Shown here one piece after another: positions 7,381 to 14,521 of a stretch of 64,000 bases of DNA. Origin of the DNA: Streptomyces physcomitrii. Lineage in GTDB: Bacteria; Actinomycetota; Actinomycetes; Streptomycetales; Streptomycetaceae. The notes under the pieces were generated by a model, which was not told the DNA's origin, did not search any database, and saw only the letters and a list, made by a program, of their open reading frames with translations. The translations under genes were made by a program, and so were the position numbers. The stretch is taken from the NCBI RefSeq assembly GCF_012273655.1, contig NZ_JAAWWP010000029.1, positions 3,513 to 67,512 on the forward strand, in the 5' to 3' direction. Positions within the stretch are counted from its first letter, which is position 1; each line of letters begins with the position of its first letter.

Positions 7381-8016
7381 TCAGTGCCGGTGGTCCCGGT
7401 CGCGCTCCTCGCTGATGCGGACCAGGCGCGCGAAGTCGACGGCAACGCCCCGCAGCAGCAGGTCCACGAGCGTCCGTGCCCCCGCCCGGTCCACGGGGGC
7501 GCCGCCGAGCAGGGCGCGCTGATAGACCACCGAGGCCAGCAGATCGGTGAGCAGGTCCGGGTCGGTGCCGGGCAGCAGATCGCCCCGGTCGACGGCGCGG
7601 CGCACCGCGGTGGCCGCCGCGCTCCTGCTCGGGGTGATCAGCTTCTCCACCAGCTGCCGGTGGAGCTCCGGTTCCGCCGCGCAGTCGGCGAGCAGCGGGG
7701 CCAGTACCCCCGGCGGCAGCCGCTTCTCAAGAGCCTCGGCGAGCAGCTGCACGCTCTGGTGGAGATCGCAGCGGGTGCAGCCGTTGTCCGGCACCGGCGG
7801 CGCCATCATCACCGAGGCGAGCGCGTCGATGACCAGCCGCTGCCGCACCGGCCAGCGGCGCCGTATCGCCGCCTTCGTCGTCCCGGCCCGCGCCGCCACC
7901 TTCTCCATGGCGAAGGCGGCGTACCCGGCCTCACCGAGCAGGCCCACGGCGGCTTCGAGCACCGCCGCGTCGATCGCGGGGTCGCGCGGGCGCCCCGCGG
8001 CGGTTGGGGGCGTCAC
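7381..8016 (-). CDS. TetR/AcrR-family transcriptional regulator
   Basis: One-component repressor, 211 residues. The N-terminal TetR DNA-binding domain spans about residues 12-65, with the helix-turn-helix in FAMEKVAARAGTTKAAIRRRW. The C-terminal ligand domain is unusual in having a Cys80-x2-Cys83 pair in NGCTRCD. The start is GTG 8016, which overlaps the stop of the upstream VOC gene by four bases (GTGA), so the two are translationally coupled. The likely target is the large palindrome upstream of the pair (8501-8534), giving autoregulation. Effector unknown. Confidence 0.88.
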   Translation of the reverse strand: MTPPTAAGRPRDPAIDAAVLEAAVGLLGEAGYAAFAMEKVAARAGTTKAAIRRRWPVRQRLVIDALASVMMAPPVPDNGCTRCDLHQSVQLLAEALEKRLPPGVLAPLLADCAAEPELHRQLVEKLITPSRSAAATAVRRAVDRGDLLPGTDPDLLTDLLASVVYQRALLGGAPVDRAGARTLVDLLLRGVAVDFARLVRISEERDRDHRH

Positions 8017-8399
8017 CGTCCGGCGTCCTGCGGGTACCAGCGCAGCTCAACGGTGTTGCCGTCCGGATCGTTCACGTACACCGACTCGGCCCTGCCGCGG
8101 GCGCCCCAGCGGCCGACCGGGCCCTCCAGCACGCGCAGCTCCCCGGAGTCGGCGACCTGCTGCCAGTCCAGCGGCTCCACGACCAGGCAGATGTGGTCCA
8201 CATTGGACTCGCCGCGAGGGCCCTGGAAGAGGTCGATGACGGTGTCCGGGCTCACCCGCACTGAGGGGAACGGCACCTTCCCGGCCCGCCACTCCGCGAC
8301 CCGCTCGCCCGCCAGGCCGAGCGGACCGCAGTAGAAGTCGAGGGAGCGCTCGACATCGCTGACATTGAGCACCAGATGGTCGAAGCCGGTGACGCGCAT
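8013..8399 (-). CDS. VOC-family (glyoxalase-like) protein
   Basis: Vicinal-oxygen-chelate fold protein of 128 residues made of two beta-alpha-beta-beta-beta halves. Likely metal ligands are His8 (FDHLVLNV), His69 (VDHICLVV) and Glu118 (DPDGNTVEL), matching the glyoxalase/dioxygenase/fosfomycin-resistance superfamily. The reaction cannot be fixed from sequence. It is the first gene of a two-gene unit with the TetR regulator, which suggests a ligand-inducible detoxification or catabolic role. Confidence 0.82.
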   Translation of the reverse strand: MRVTGFDHLVLNVSDVERSLDFYCGPLGLAGERVAEWRAGKVPFPSVRVSPDTVIDLFQGPRGESNVDHICLVVEPLDWQQVADSGELRVLEGPVGRWGARGRAESVYVNDPDGNTVELRWYPQDAGR

Positions 8400-8500
8400 G
8401 AGGACTCCTCGAAGAGGCGATACGGCGGACGGGACGGGCCGGCATGGAGGGGCGCGAGCCCGGACGGCCGCCGCGAGGCTGCGCCGCCCGAGGTCGATAC

Positions 8501-8534
8501 GGATTACGATCCGAACCGGTCCGGATCGTAATCC
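8501..8534. promoter_or_regulatory. Large palindrome upstream of the VOC-TetR unit (operator or terminator)
   Basis: GGATTACGATCCG (8501-8513) and its exact complement (8522-8534) flank an 8-base centre that itself contains ACCGGT. It lies 102 bases upstream of the VOC start and 76 bases downstream of the ABC-F stop. The AT-containing arms fit a TetR-family operator; a factor-independent terminator for the ABC-F gene is the alternative reading. Confidence 0.6.
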
Positions 8535-8609
8535 CGTGCCGGGAGACGGTCAACACCGCTCTCCGTTTCCCCGCCCTTCCCGGCGGCTCCCGGCCGCTCC
8601 CCGCCGGTC

Positions 8610-10271
8610 TCAGCTGCCCTCCGCCGCCTCCAGCACCTCGCGCACCTCCTCGGCGCTCGTCTCCTCGATCGTCTCGCCGAGGACCAGCCAGCGGGTGACG
8701 CCCACGTCCGCCAGGAAGGAGAGGTCGTGGCCGGCGATGAGCAGGGCGCCCTCGTAGGAGTCGAGGGCGCTCGTCAGCTGCCGGACGCTGGCCAGGTCCA
8801 GGTTGTTCGTCGGCTCGTCCAGCATCAGCAGCTGCGGGGCGGGGGCGGCCAGCATCGTCGCCGCGAGGGCGGCCCGGAACCGCTCGCCGCCGGAGAGGGT
8901 GCCCGCGGGCTGCTCCGCACGGGCGCCCCGGAACAGGAAGCGGGCCAGCTGGGCGCGGATCTCGTTCTCGGAGACGCCCGGCGCGCTGCGGGCCACATTC
9001 GCGGCGACGCTCAACTCCTCGTCCAGTACGTCGAGTCGCTGGGGAAGGAAGCGCAGCGGAACGAAGGCGCGGGCCTCGCCGGCCAGCGGCTCCAGCTCGC
9101 CCGTGAGGGTGCGCAGCAGCGTCGTCTTGCCCGCGCCATTGCGTCCGACCAGGGCGATCCGCTCCGGCCCGCGCACCTCCAAGTCGCCCTCGCGCAGCTT
9201 CCCGAAGCGCGGACGCAGTCCGCTCAGGCTCAGCACTCCGCGGCCCGCGGGCACCGCCGTGTGCGGGAGGCCGACCCGGATCTCGGCGTCGGCACGGATC
9301 GCCTCGGCGGCCTCCTCGCGCCGCTCGCGCGCCTGCTGGAGCCGGTCCTCCTGCAGGCCGCGCAGTTTGTCCCCGGACTCCTGCGCGGACCGCTTGCGCT
9401 CCCCGGCGACGATCCTCGGCGCGCGCCGCTGGGCGTCCATCTTCCTGCTGTGCCGCTGGCGGCGGGCCACCTTCACCTGCGCCTCCTCCAACTCCCGCCG
9501 CTGCCTGCGCACATCGGCCTCGGCGGCACGCAAGGTCCGCCCCGCCGCCTCTTGTTGGGCGGCCAGCGCCTCCTGGTAGGCGCTCCAGCCGCCGCCGTAC
9601 CAACTCACCGCGCCCGCGCGCAGCTCGGCGATGCGGTCCACGCGCTCCAGGAGTTCGCGGTCGTGGCTCACCACGATGAGCACTCCGGAGCGCCAGGAGT
9701 CGACCGCCTCGTACAGCCTGCGGCGGGCGAACAGGTCCAGGTTGTTGGTGGGTTCGTCGAGGAGCAGGACGTCGGGGCGCTCCAGGAGGAGGGCGGCAAG
9801 GCGCAGCAGTACGGTCTCGCCGCCGGACATCTCGCCGACGGTCCGGTCGAGTCCGAGCCCGCCGAGGCCGAGCGAGCCGAGGGTGGCCAGGGCCCGCTCC
9901 TCGACGTCCCAGTCCTCGCCGATCGTCTCGAAGTGCTCCTCGCGCACATCGCCGGACTCGACGGCCCGCAGCGCCGCCCGGCGGTCCGCGATGCCGAGCG
10001 CCTCCTCGACGCGGAGCCCCGTGTCGAGGGTGAGGTCCTGCGGCAGATGGGCGAGGTTCCCGCCGACGGTCACCGAGCCCTCGGCGGGGCGCAAGGCTCC
10101 GGCGAGCAGCCGCAGCAGCGTCGACTTGCCCGCGCCGTTGCCGCCCACGAGACCGATGCGGCCGCGGGGCGCGGTGAAGGAGAGGGAGTCGAAGACGGTG
10201 GTGCCGTCCGGCCAGCGGAAGGAGAGGGCGGAGCAGGTCACAGCGGCGCCGGGGGTGGCGGAATGGGGCAT
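8610..10271 (-). CDS. ABC-F family ATPase (ribosome-associated, possible antibiotic resistance)
   Basis: Cytoplasmic protein of 553 residues with two ABC ATPase domains and no membrane segments, the ABC-F architecture. Domain 1 has Walker A GGNGAGKST and signature MSGGE with LLLDEPTNNLD. A charged, Arg/Glu-rich coiled linker follows (about residues 240-310). Domain 2 has GRNGAGKTT, LSGGE and LMLDEPTNNLD. ABC-F proteins bind the ribosomal E site; some protect against macrolides, lincosamides or pleuromutilins. ATG 10271 follows GGGAGA; an in-frame GTG at 10406 would add an Arg/Pro-rich tail unlike the family. A candidate leader peptide upstream suggests antibiotic-induced attenuation. It is 4.2 kb outside the PKS operon, so a link to its product is uncertain. 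Confidence 0.9.
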   Translation of the reverse strand: MPHSATPGAAVTCSALSFRWPDGTTVFDSLSFTAPRGRIGLVGGNGAGKSTLLRLLAGALRPAEGSVTVGGNLAHLPQDLTLDTGLRVEEALGIADRRAALRAVESGDVREEHFETIGEDWDVEERALATLGSLGLGGLGLDRTVGEMSGGETVLLRLAALLLERPDVLLLDEPTNNLDLFARRRLYEAVDSWRSGVLIVVSHDRELLERVDRIAELRAGAVSWYGGGWSAYQEALAAQQEAAGRTLRAAEADVRRQRRELEEAQVKVARRQRHSRKMDAQRRAPRIVAGERKRSAQESGDKLRGLQEDRLQQARERREEAAEAIRADAEIRVGLPHTAVPAGRGVLSLSGLRPRFGKLREGDLEVRGPERIALVGRNGAGKTTLLRTLTGELEPLAGEARAFVPLRFLPQRLDVLDEELSVAANVARSAPGVSENEIRAQLARFLFRGARAEQPAGTLSGGERFRAALAATMLAAPAPQLLMLDEPTNNLDLASVRQLTSALDSYEGALLIAGHDLSFLADVGVTRWLVLGETIEETSAEEVREVLEAAEGS

Positions 10272-10353
10272 GGGGATCTCCCGGTCAGGAGCGCGGTGGA
10301 AAGGGGGCTGCTCAGGCGAACACCGGGCGACGGCTGACGGAGAGGGGCGAGTC

Positions 10354-10370
10354 CCCGCGGGAAGCGCGGG
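10354..10370 (-). promoter_or_regulatory. Hairpin between leader peptide and ABC-F start
   Basis: CCCGCG (10354-10359) pairs with CGCGGG (10365-10370) over a 5-base loop. It sits between the leader-peptide stop and the ABC-F ATG and could be part of an attenuator, though GC-rich DNA makes short stems common. Confidence 0.35.
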
Positions 10371-10402
10371 CGGCTCGGCACCGAGGTCGCATGCACGCGG
10401 GG

Positions 10403-10495
10403 TCACGGACGGCGACAGAGCCGATCGGACGTGACGGCGTACGGCCGGGAGCCGTACCGCGCGATGATCGCGAACCTCAGATGCGCAACGTCCAC
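10403..10495 (-). CDS. Candidate leader peptide of the ABC-F gene
   Basis: Short open frame of 30 codons with a GTG start at 10495 and a GGAG site 6 bases upstream, ending 131 bases before the ABC-F ATG. The peptide includes RFAIIARYGSRPYAV. Many ABC-F and erm resistance genes are induced by ribosome stalling on such leaders, and the size, position and ribosome site fit. Whether it is translated is not shown by sequence alone. Confidence 0.5.
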   Translation of the reverse strand: MDVAHLRFAIIARYGSRPYAVTSDRLCRRP

Positions 10496-10620
10496 CTCAA
10501 TCTCCGACAACAGGACCCGGCCACTGTAACCGAGAGCGGCAGACGTCGGCAGCCGTATTTCAGGGCGGGAGAGCGGGAGAGCGGGAGAGGGGGAGCGGGG
10601 CGCCGAGGGCCTCGGCAGGC

Positions 10621-10648
10621 GGAGGCGCCGCACCGGCGCGGCGCCTCC
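10621..10648. terminator. Hairpin, possible terminator
   Basis: Perfect 10-bp stem, GGAGGCGCCG 10621-10630 with 10639-10648, and an 8-base loop. It is symmetric, so direction cannot be assigned. Confidence 0.6.
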
Positions 10649-10683
10649 GATCCCGGGTCCCGGAGCTTCTGCGCGCACGCCGG

Positions 10684-10717
10684 GGCGCCCACTGCCTCGG
10701 CCGAGGCAGTGGGCGCC
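10684..10717. terminator. Perfect 34-bp palindrome, probable bidirectional terminator
   Basis: GGCGCCCACTGCCTCGG is followed at once by its exact reverse complement, with no loop bases. On the plus strand it is followed by GCCTTTC. It lies about 290 bases beyond the end of the minus-strand monooxygenase gene, so it could stop read-through from it. A protein-binding palindrome is an alternative. Confidence 0.65.
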
Positions 10718-11009
10718 GCCTTTCGGTGTCCAGGCCGGCCGCGACCCCGAGCGCGGCATCGTCGGCGGCAGCGGTCAGGCGCACCTCACCGTCAGGGCCA
10801 CCTGGCGTCCGGTCGCCGCCCCGTGACCGGCTGGTTCCGGAACCCCTGCACCGGCGTCGGCGCCGATCCCGCCGACTGCGTGGTCTGCGTGCTGGACACA
10901 GGACGGCAAGGCCGCGGGGGCTGCTCTCGGCCCGTCCGCGTGGCCGAACTCCCCGGCTGGCGGCGGCACTTGCGGCACACCAGCGCAGGCCTACGGGGCA
11001 ACCGCCCGG

Positions 11010-12224
11010 CTACGTGGGCGAGTTCCAGTCGATGTGGTGGTGCAGATGCCAGGTGGCGCTGTGGTGCCGGGCGTCGGTCTTGCGGGTTTCGGGCCTGGCC
11101 TTGGTCTGATTGGCCTGGTCGGTCTGCTCGATGATCTCCTCGACCCGGGGGCGGCGCAGCGCCTCGTAGGCGGCGAAGGCCTCGGAGTACGGGTGGTCGC
11201 GCAGGCACCGGGCCAGCTGCACGGCGCTCTCCAGGGCCAGGCTGGCGCCCTGCCCGCTGGTGGGCGAGGTCGCGTGCAGGGAGTCCCCGACGAGCACGAT
11301 CCGGCCCCGGTGCCAGGTGGGTGTCGGGGGTGTCAGCTCCAGGGGGCCGGTCATGAGCAGCTGGTCCGGGTCGGTGAGGTCGAGCATGGCGACGGCCGGG
11401 GAGTCGTCGTCCGCGTAGGCCGCGCGGAGCGTCCGCAGCCACTCCTGGGGCGTGGTCTTACGGACCTCCTGCAGCGTGAGGTGCTCCGGATGCGGCAGAT
11501 TGGCGAACCAGCCGCCCGAACGGTCCTCCTGGCTGAGATAGCCGAACGAGGCCCGCTTGCCGTGGGTGATGTGCAGCTTGCCGCCGGTGGGCGGGGTGCG
11601 GGTGTCCGCGAGCGGCGCGGCGAAGCCGAGCAGACCGGCGTAATGCGGCGGCGGATTCTCCGCGTTGATGAGCGTGCGGACCGTGGAACGGATTCCGTCC
11701 GCGCCGATGAGGATATCGGCCTGCGCCGTGCTGCCGTCGGCGAAGTGCGCGGTGATATGGGTGGGGGATTCCTCGGCGGTGAGGAATTTCTTGTTGCGGT
11801 GGGTCGTGATACCGCGTTCCCCGCTCTGGTCGTGGAGCGTCCGGTAGAGGTCCGTACGCCAGACGAAATGCAGCGGCGGCAGTTCCTCGGGGAGCGCCAG
11901 CTCCGCCACCTTCACATTCTGGGCGTTGGTGATGACATTGCCGTAGAGCGGTGTCCCGATGGCGCGCACCGGTTCATCGGCGTCGATGGCGCCGAGCGCG
12001 TCGAGGCCGTTCGGGGCGATGCTGATCCCGCCGCCTATTCCGTCGGCGGTGGTGTCATAGGCCTCGTAGATCGTGGCCTCGACACCCGCCTTTCGGAGTG
12101 CCATGGCGACCGCGGGCCCCGCGATTCCCCCGCCGATGACAATCGCCGAACGGGCGCGGGCGGTGGTGCCGGAATCGGTGCCGTTACCGGTACCCGCTCG
12201 GTTTTCCTGGCCGGGTGGCGTCAT
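11010..12224 (-). CDS. FAD-dependent monooxygenase (class A flavoprotein hydroxylase type)
   Basis: Soluble flavoprotein of 404 residues that would hydroxylate or epoxidise an aromatic or polyketide-like substrate using NAD(P)H and oxygen. Visible motifs: FAD-binding GGGIAG at 31-36, DG motif GADGIRSTV near residue 175, and the second FAD motif VLVGDSLHATSPTSGQGAS near residues 308-325. The start at ATG 12224 is preceded by AAAGGAAAAAGG. The open frame upstream is not coding: it lacks a family-like sequence and crosses the divergent promoter. It is divergent from a PhzA/B-like protein and O-methyltransferase pair, with which it may act. Substrate unknown. Confidence 0.88.
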   Translation of the reverse strand: MTPPGQENRAGTGNGTDSGTTARARSAIVIGGGIAGPAVAMALRKAGVEATIYEAYDTTADGIGGGISIAPNGLDALGAIDADEPVRAIGTPLYGNVITNAQNVKVAELALPEELPPLHFVWRTDLYRTLHDQSGERGITTHRNKKFLTAEESPTHITAHFADGSTAQADILIGADGIRSTVRTLINAENPPPHYAGLLGFAAPLADTRTPPTGGKLHITHGKRASFGYLSQEDRSGGWFANLPHPEHLTLQEVRKTTPQEWLRTLRAAYADDDSPAVAMLDLTDPDQLLMTGPLELTPPTPTWHRGRIVLVGDSLHATSPTSGQGASLALESAVQLARCLRDHPYSEAFAAYEALRRPRVEEIIEQTDQANQTKARPETRKTDARHHSATWHLHHHIDWNSPT

Positions 12225-12500
12225 GGGCCTTTTTCCTTTGCCTTGTGGATTGCCGTTTCCGTCGTCCGCGGAGGGGATCGCTTTCGCTGCGGAGGGGCCG
12301 GGGGTGAGGGTAGGCGGGCGGTGGCGGCTTGTGCGAGTGCGAGGTTTCCGCGGTTGAACGGCGGGCCGGGATGCGGTAGTTGGGACACCTGTCGGTGTGC
12401 GCTGTGCGGGCGGCCGAGGTGTGTTGACGCTGGGGCCGGGTGGTTGGTTGCTTAGGAGGGTCGGCTTTTTGGTGCTCCGCGACCGGAAGGGGTGGTGGGT
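12225..12500. promoter_or_regulatory. Divergent promoter region, monooxygenase / PhzA/B-like unit
   Basis: 276 bases between two divergent starts. A weak hairpin ACACC-TGTC-GGTGT is present near 12385-12400. I see no clear -10/-35 pair and no strong regulator box. It probably serves both transcripts. Confidence 0.5.
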
Positions 12501-12980
12501 GTGTTCGAGGGCGATGGTGAAGGTGACGTGGAGTTGCGGCGTCGCCAGCGCGCGGTGGTGGAGGACTATCTGAGCCGGCAGGGGGAGGGCCGGCTCGACC
12601 GCTATCTGCTCTTCACCGAGGAAGGCAGCGCGGGCCTGTACACGGCGGATACGCGCAAGCCGGTCGTCTCCCGCGGACACGCGGTACTGAAGGCCCATGG
12701 GGAATGGTCGCTGAAGATGTTCCCTGACTGGGTCTGGTACAACATCGAGGTGTTCGAGACCCAGGACCCGAACCGCTTCTGGGTGGAGTGCGACGGCAAG
12801 GGGAAGATCTGCTACCCGGGATATCCCGAAGGGTATTACGAGAACCACTTCCTGCACGCCTTCCGGCTGCGCGACGGACTGATCGAGGAGCAGCGGGAGT
12901 TCATGAATCCCTTCAATCAGCTCTACGCGCTCGGCATCGACATCCCGGTGATCAACCGGGGAAAGATCCCCACCTCATGA
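12501..12980 (+). CDS. PhzA/PhzB-like SnoaL-fold protein
   Basis: 159-residue protein of the NTF2/SnoaL fold, closely resembling the phenazine condensing proteins PhzA/PhzB. Matching stretches include SLKMFPDWVWYN, VFETQDPNRFWVECDG, YPGYPEGYYENHF and the end EQREFMNPFNQLYALGI. In phenazine producers PhzB helps condense two aminocyclohexenone units. No phzC, D, E, F or G gene is present here, so the substrate must differ or the other genes lie elsewhere. GTG 12501 is preferred because AGGGG lies 8 bases upstream; earlier in-frame GTGs at 12492 and 12495 are too close to it. The stop overlaps the methyltransferase start by four bases. Confidence 0.82.
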   Translation: MFEGDGEGDVELRRRQRAVVEDYLSRQGEGRLDRYLLFTEEGSAGLYTADTRKPVVSRGHAVLKAHGEWSLKMFPDWVWYNIEVFETQDPNRFWVECDGKGKICYPGYPEGYYENHFLHAFRLRDGLIEEQREFMNPFNQLYALGIDIPVINRGKIPTS

Positions 12981-14047
12981 CGCCGGAGCCCGGAACACAC
13001 GGCGCCGATACACAGAACCCCGAAATACGGGGCCCCGGGCCGATGGACCTGGAGGCCGCCGAGCGGGCGGTGGAGCTGATCACCGGCGGCTGGCGCGCCC
13101 AGGCTCTCTACTCGGCGGTGAAGTGGGGGATCCCGGACCATCTGGAGGCCGGGCACACTTCCAGCGCCGCGCTGGCCGAGCTGTGCGGGGCTGAGCCGGA
13201 GGGTGTCCGCCGGCTGCTGCGCCTCCTGGTCGCGATGGGCGTCTTCGAGGGCGGTGAGCGGGACGGCTACCGCAACACCGCGCTGAGCCGGACGCTGCTC
13301 TCGGGCCCCCACTCGCTGCGGGAGATGTGCCTGCTGTACGGCGAGGAGTTCTACACGGCCTGGGGGCACGCCTCCGAGGCCTTCCGTACGCTCGGTTCGG
13401 GTTTCGAGGCGGCCTACGGGCAGCCGTTGTACGCCTACCTCGGCCAGGACGAGGACGTCTCCCGGCGCTTCCAGCAGGCGATGCGGGCGGGCAGCCTCTT
13501 CTTCGAGCACGTACCGGAGATCTTCGACTTCTCCGGCGGGAAGCAGCTGGTCGATGTCGGCGGTGGCACCGGGCACCTGCTCGCCGCGCTCCTGGAGGCG
13601 GTGCCCGACGCCAAGGGGACCCTGCTCGACCGCGAGCATGTGATGCCCGCCGCGCGCGCCTATCTGGAGTCCCGGGGGATGGCCGACCGGGTCCGGCTGG
13701 AGGGCGGGGACATGTTCACCGCCGTTCCGCAGGGCGGCGACGTCTATCTGCTGTGCCGGGTGCTCGCGGGCTGGGACGACGAGGCCGTGGTCGGTGTCTT
13801 CGCCGCCTGCCGCCGGGCGATGGCGAGTTCCTCCTCCCGGCTGCTGATCCTGGAGCGGGTGGTCGAGGACGAGGGCTCCGCGATGCTGCCCGCCCTGTGG
13901 GACCTGCACCTGCTGATGACCAACGGCGGGCGGCACCGCAGCGTCGCCCGCTTCACCTCACTGCTCGAACGGGCGGGCCTGGCGGTGGAACGTGTGGCCG
14001 CCCTGCCCGTGCAGACCACCGCCCTGATCGCCGCACCCCGCCCCTGA
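12977..14047 (+). CDS. SAM-dependent O-methyltransferase (acetylserotonin/PhzM-like family)
   Basis: 356 residues with the architecture of homodimeric secondary-metabolite O/N-methyltransferases. The N-terminal dimerisation winged-helix spans about residues 30-110 (AELCGAEPEGVRRLLRLLVAMGVF). The C-terminal Rossmann domain has motif I VDVGGGTGHLL at about 192-202, then GTLLDREHV, GGDMFTAVPQGGDVYLL and the late motif LLILERVVED. The family includes the phenazine methyltransferase PhzM and polyketide O-methyltransferases. ATGA overlap with the PhzA/B-like gene shows translational coupling, so they work in one pathway. If it acts on the PKS product, the C11 hemiketal hydroxyl is a candidate because 11-O-methyl elaiophylins are known; this is speculation. 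Confidence 0.88.
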   Translation: MTPEPGTHGADTQNPEIRGPGPMDLEAAERAVELITGGWRAQALYSAVKWGIPDHLEAGHTSSAALAELCGAEPEGVRRLLRLLVAMGVFEGGERDGYRNTALSRTLLSGPHSLREMCLLYGEEFYTAWGHASEAFRTLGSGFEAAYGQPLYAYLGQDEDVSRRFQQAMRAGSLFFEHVPEIFDFSGGKQLVDVGGGTGHLLAALLEAVPDAKGTLLDREHVMPAARAYLESRGMADRVRLEGGDMFTAVPQGGDVYLLCRVLAGWDDEAVVGVFAACRRAMASSSSRLLILERVVEDEGSAMLPALWDLHLLMTNGGRHRSVARFTSLLERAGLAVERVAALPVQTTALIAAPRP

Positions 14048-14061
14048 ACGACTGCCCCCTG

Positions 14062-14130
14062 CCCCGTCCCCGCACGGACCGCTCCCCTCTCGAAGCACCG
14101 GGAGGGGAGCGGTGTTGTACGGGGACGGGG
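14062..14130 (+). terminator. Nested hairpin terminator after the O-methyltransferase
   Basis: Outer stem CCCCGTCCCCG 14062-14072 with 14120-14130 encloses inner stem CCGCTCCCCTC 14079-14089 with 14102-14112. Both are perfect 11-bp stems, and GCGTTTTTG follows on the plus strand. Confidence 0.8.
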
Positions 14131-14141
14131 CGTTTTTGGGG

Positions 14142-14258
14142 GTGCGGCTGCTGCCGCTGATCGGCGGCCTGGTGGCGGGCGCGGTCCCGGCCGACCGGAT
14201 CGCCCGGTTGCTCGGCGCCCGGCTGGCGGTGGCCACCGGCTTCGGCGGGAAGCGGTGA
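14142..14258 (+). pseudogene. Fragment of an MFS drug transporter
   Basis: A 38-codon open stretch with no promoter or family-length frame reads RLLPLIGGLVAGAVPADR and then RIARLLGARLAVATGFG, which matches an internal segment of EmrB/QacA-type major facilitator transporters. It starts and stops abruptly within the gene. I read it as a relic of a deleted transporter. Confidence 0.6.
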
Positions 14259-14276
14259 CCTCACCGAGGAGGACCG

Positions 14277-14456
14277 GAGGCCCTGTTCGCGACCGGGGAG
14301 CCGGGCGAGAAGGCCGGGCTCACCGTCGAGGTCGGCGGGGACGCGGCCAAGGGCGCGCCGGAGCAGGGCGCGGGCGAACGGGTCGGTGTGGTGATCGTGG
14401 CCGTCGCCCTGGTGATCACCTTCGGCTCGATGGTGGCGGCCGGGCTGCGCTGGTGA
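14277..14456 (+). pseudogene. Fragment of an MMPL/RND-type transporter
   Basis: A 59-codon open stretch in another frame reads AGLTVEVGGDAAKGAPEQG, then GVVIVAVALVITFGSMVAAG, which matches the periplasmic-to-membrane junction of actinobacterial MMPL transporters (usually over 700 residues). It ends in LRW-stop where the family continues. Together with the MFS fragment it indicates decay or recombination at the edge of the cluster. Confidence 0.65.
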
Positions 14457-14489
14457 CCGCTTGGCGGGCCTCTCGGTCGCCGGTGCTCT

Positions 14490-14516
14490 GAACTGGCCCC
14501 GCGGCGGGGCCAGTTC
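14490..14516. terminator. Bidirectional terminator at the end of the sugar operon
   Basis: Perfect 12-bp stem, GAACTGGCCCCG 14490-14501 with 14505-14516, and a 3-base loop. It starts 6 bases beyond the stop of the 2,3-dehydratase gene and is the likely 3' end of the long minus-strand operon. Confidence 0.8.
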
Positions 14517-14521
14517 CTGCC

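Larger units (their letters stand above)
10496..11009. other. Gene-free region with strong hairpins
   Basis: No convincing gene is present. Short plus-strand open stretches exist (about 10720-10830) but have no start site or recognisable domain and may be remnants. The region contains the purine-rich run GGGAGAGCGGGAGAG (about 10566-10580) and two hairpins annotated separately, so it looks like an insulator between the ABC-F gene and the boundary genes. Confidence 0.6.

Noticed and set aside
10272..10406. ABC-F starting at GTG 10406 (598 residues)
   Set aside because: The added 45 residues are Arg/Pro-rich and unlike ABC-F N-termini. ATG 10271 has GGGAGA at proper spacing.
10391..11134. Plus-strand open frame of 247 codons
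   Set aside because: Arg/Gly/Ser-rich composition, runs through two strong hairpins and into the antisense of the monooxygenase, no domain recognised.
12225..12857. In-frame upstream extension of the FAD monooxygenase
   Set aside because: The extension crosses the divergent promoter and the PhzA/B-like gene, is Pro/Thr/Arg-rich, and ATG 12224 has a good ribosome site directly before a normal flavoprotein N-terminus.
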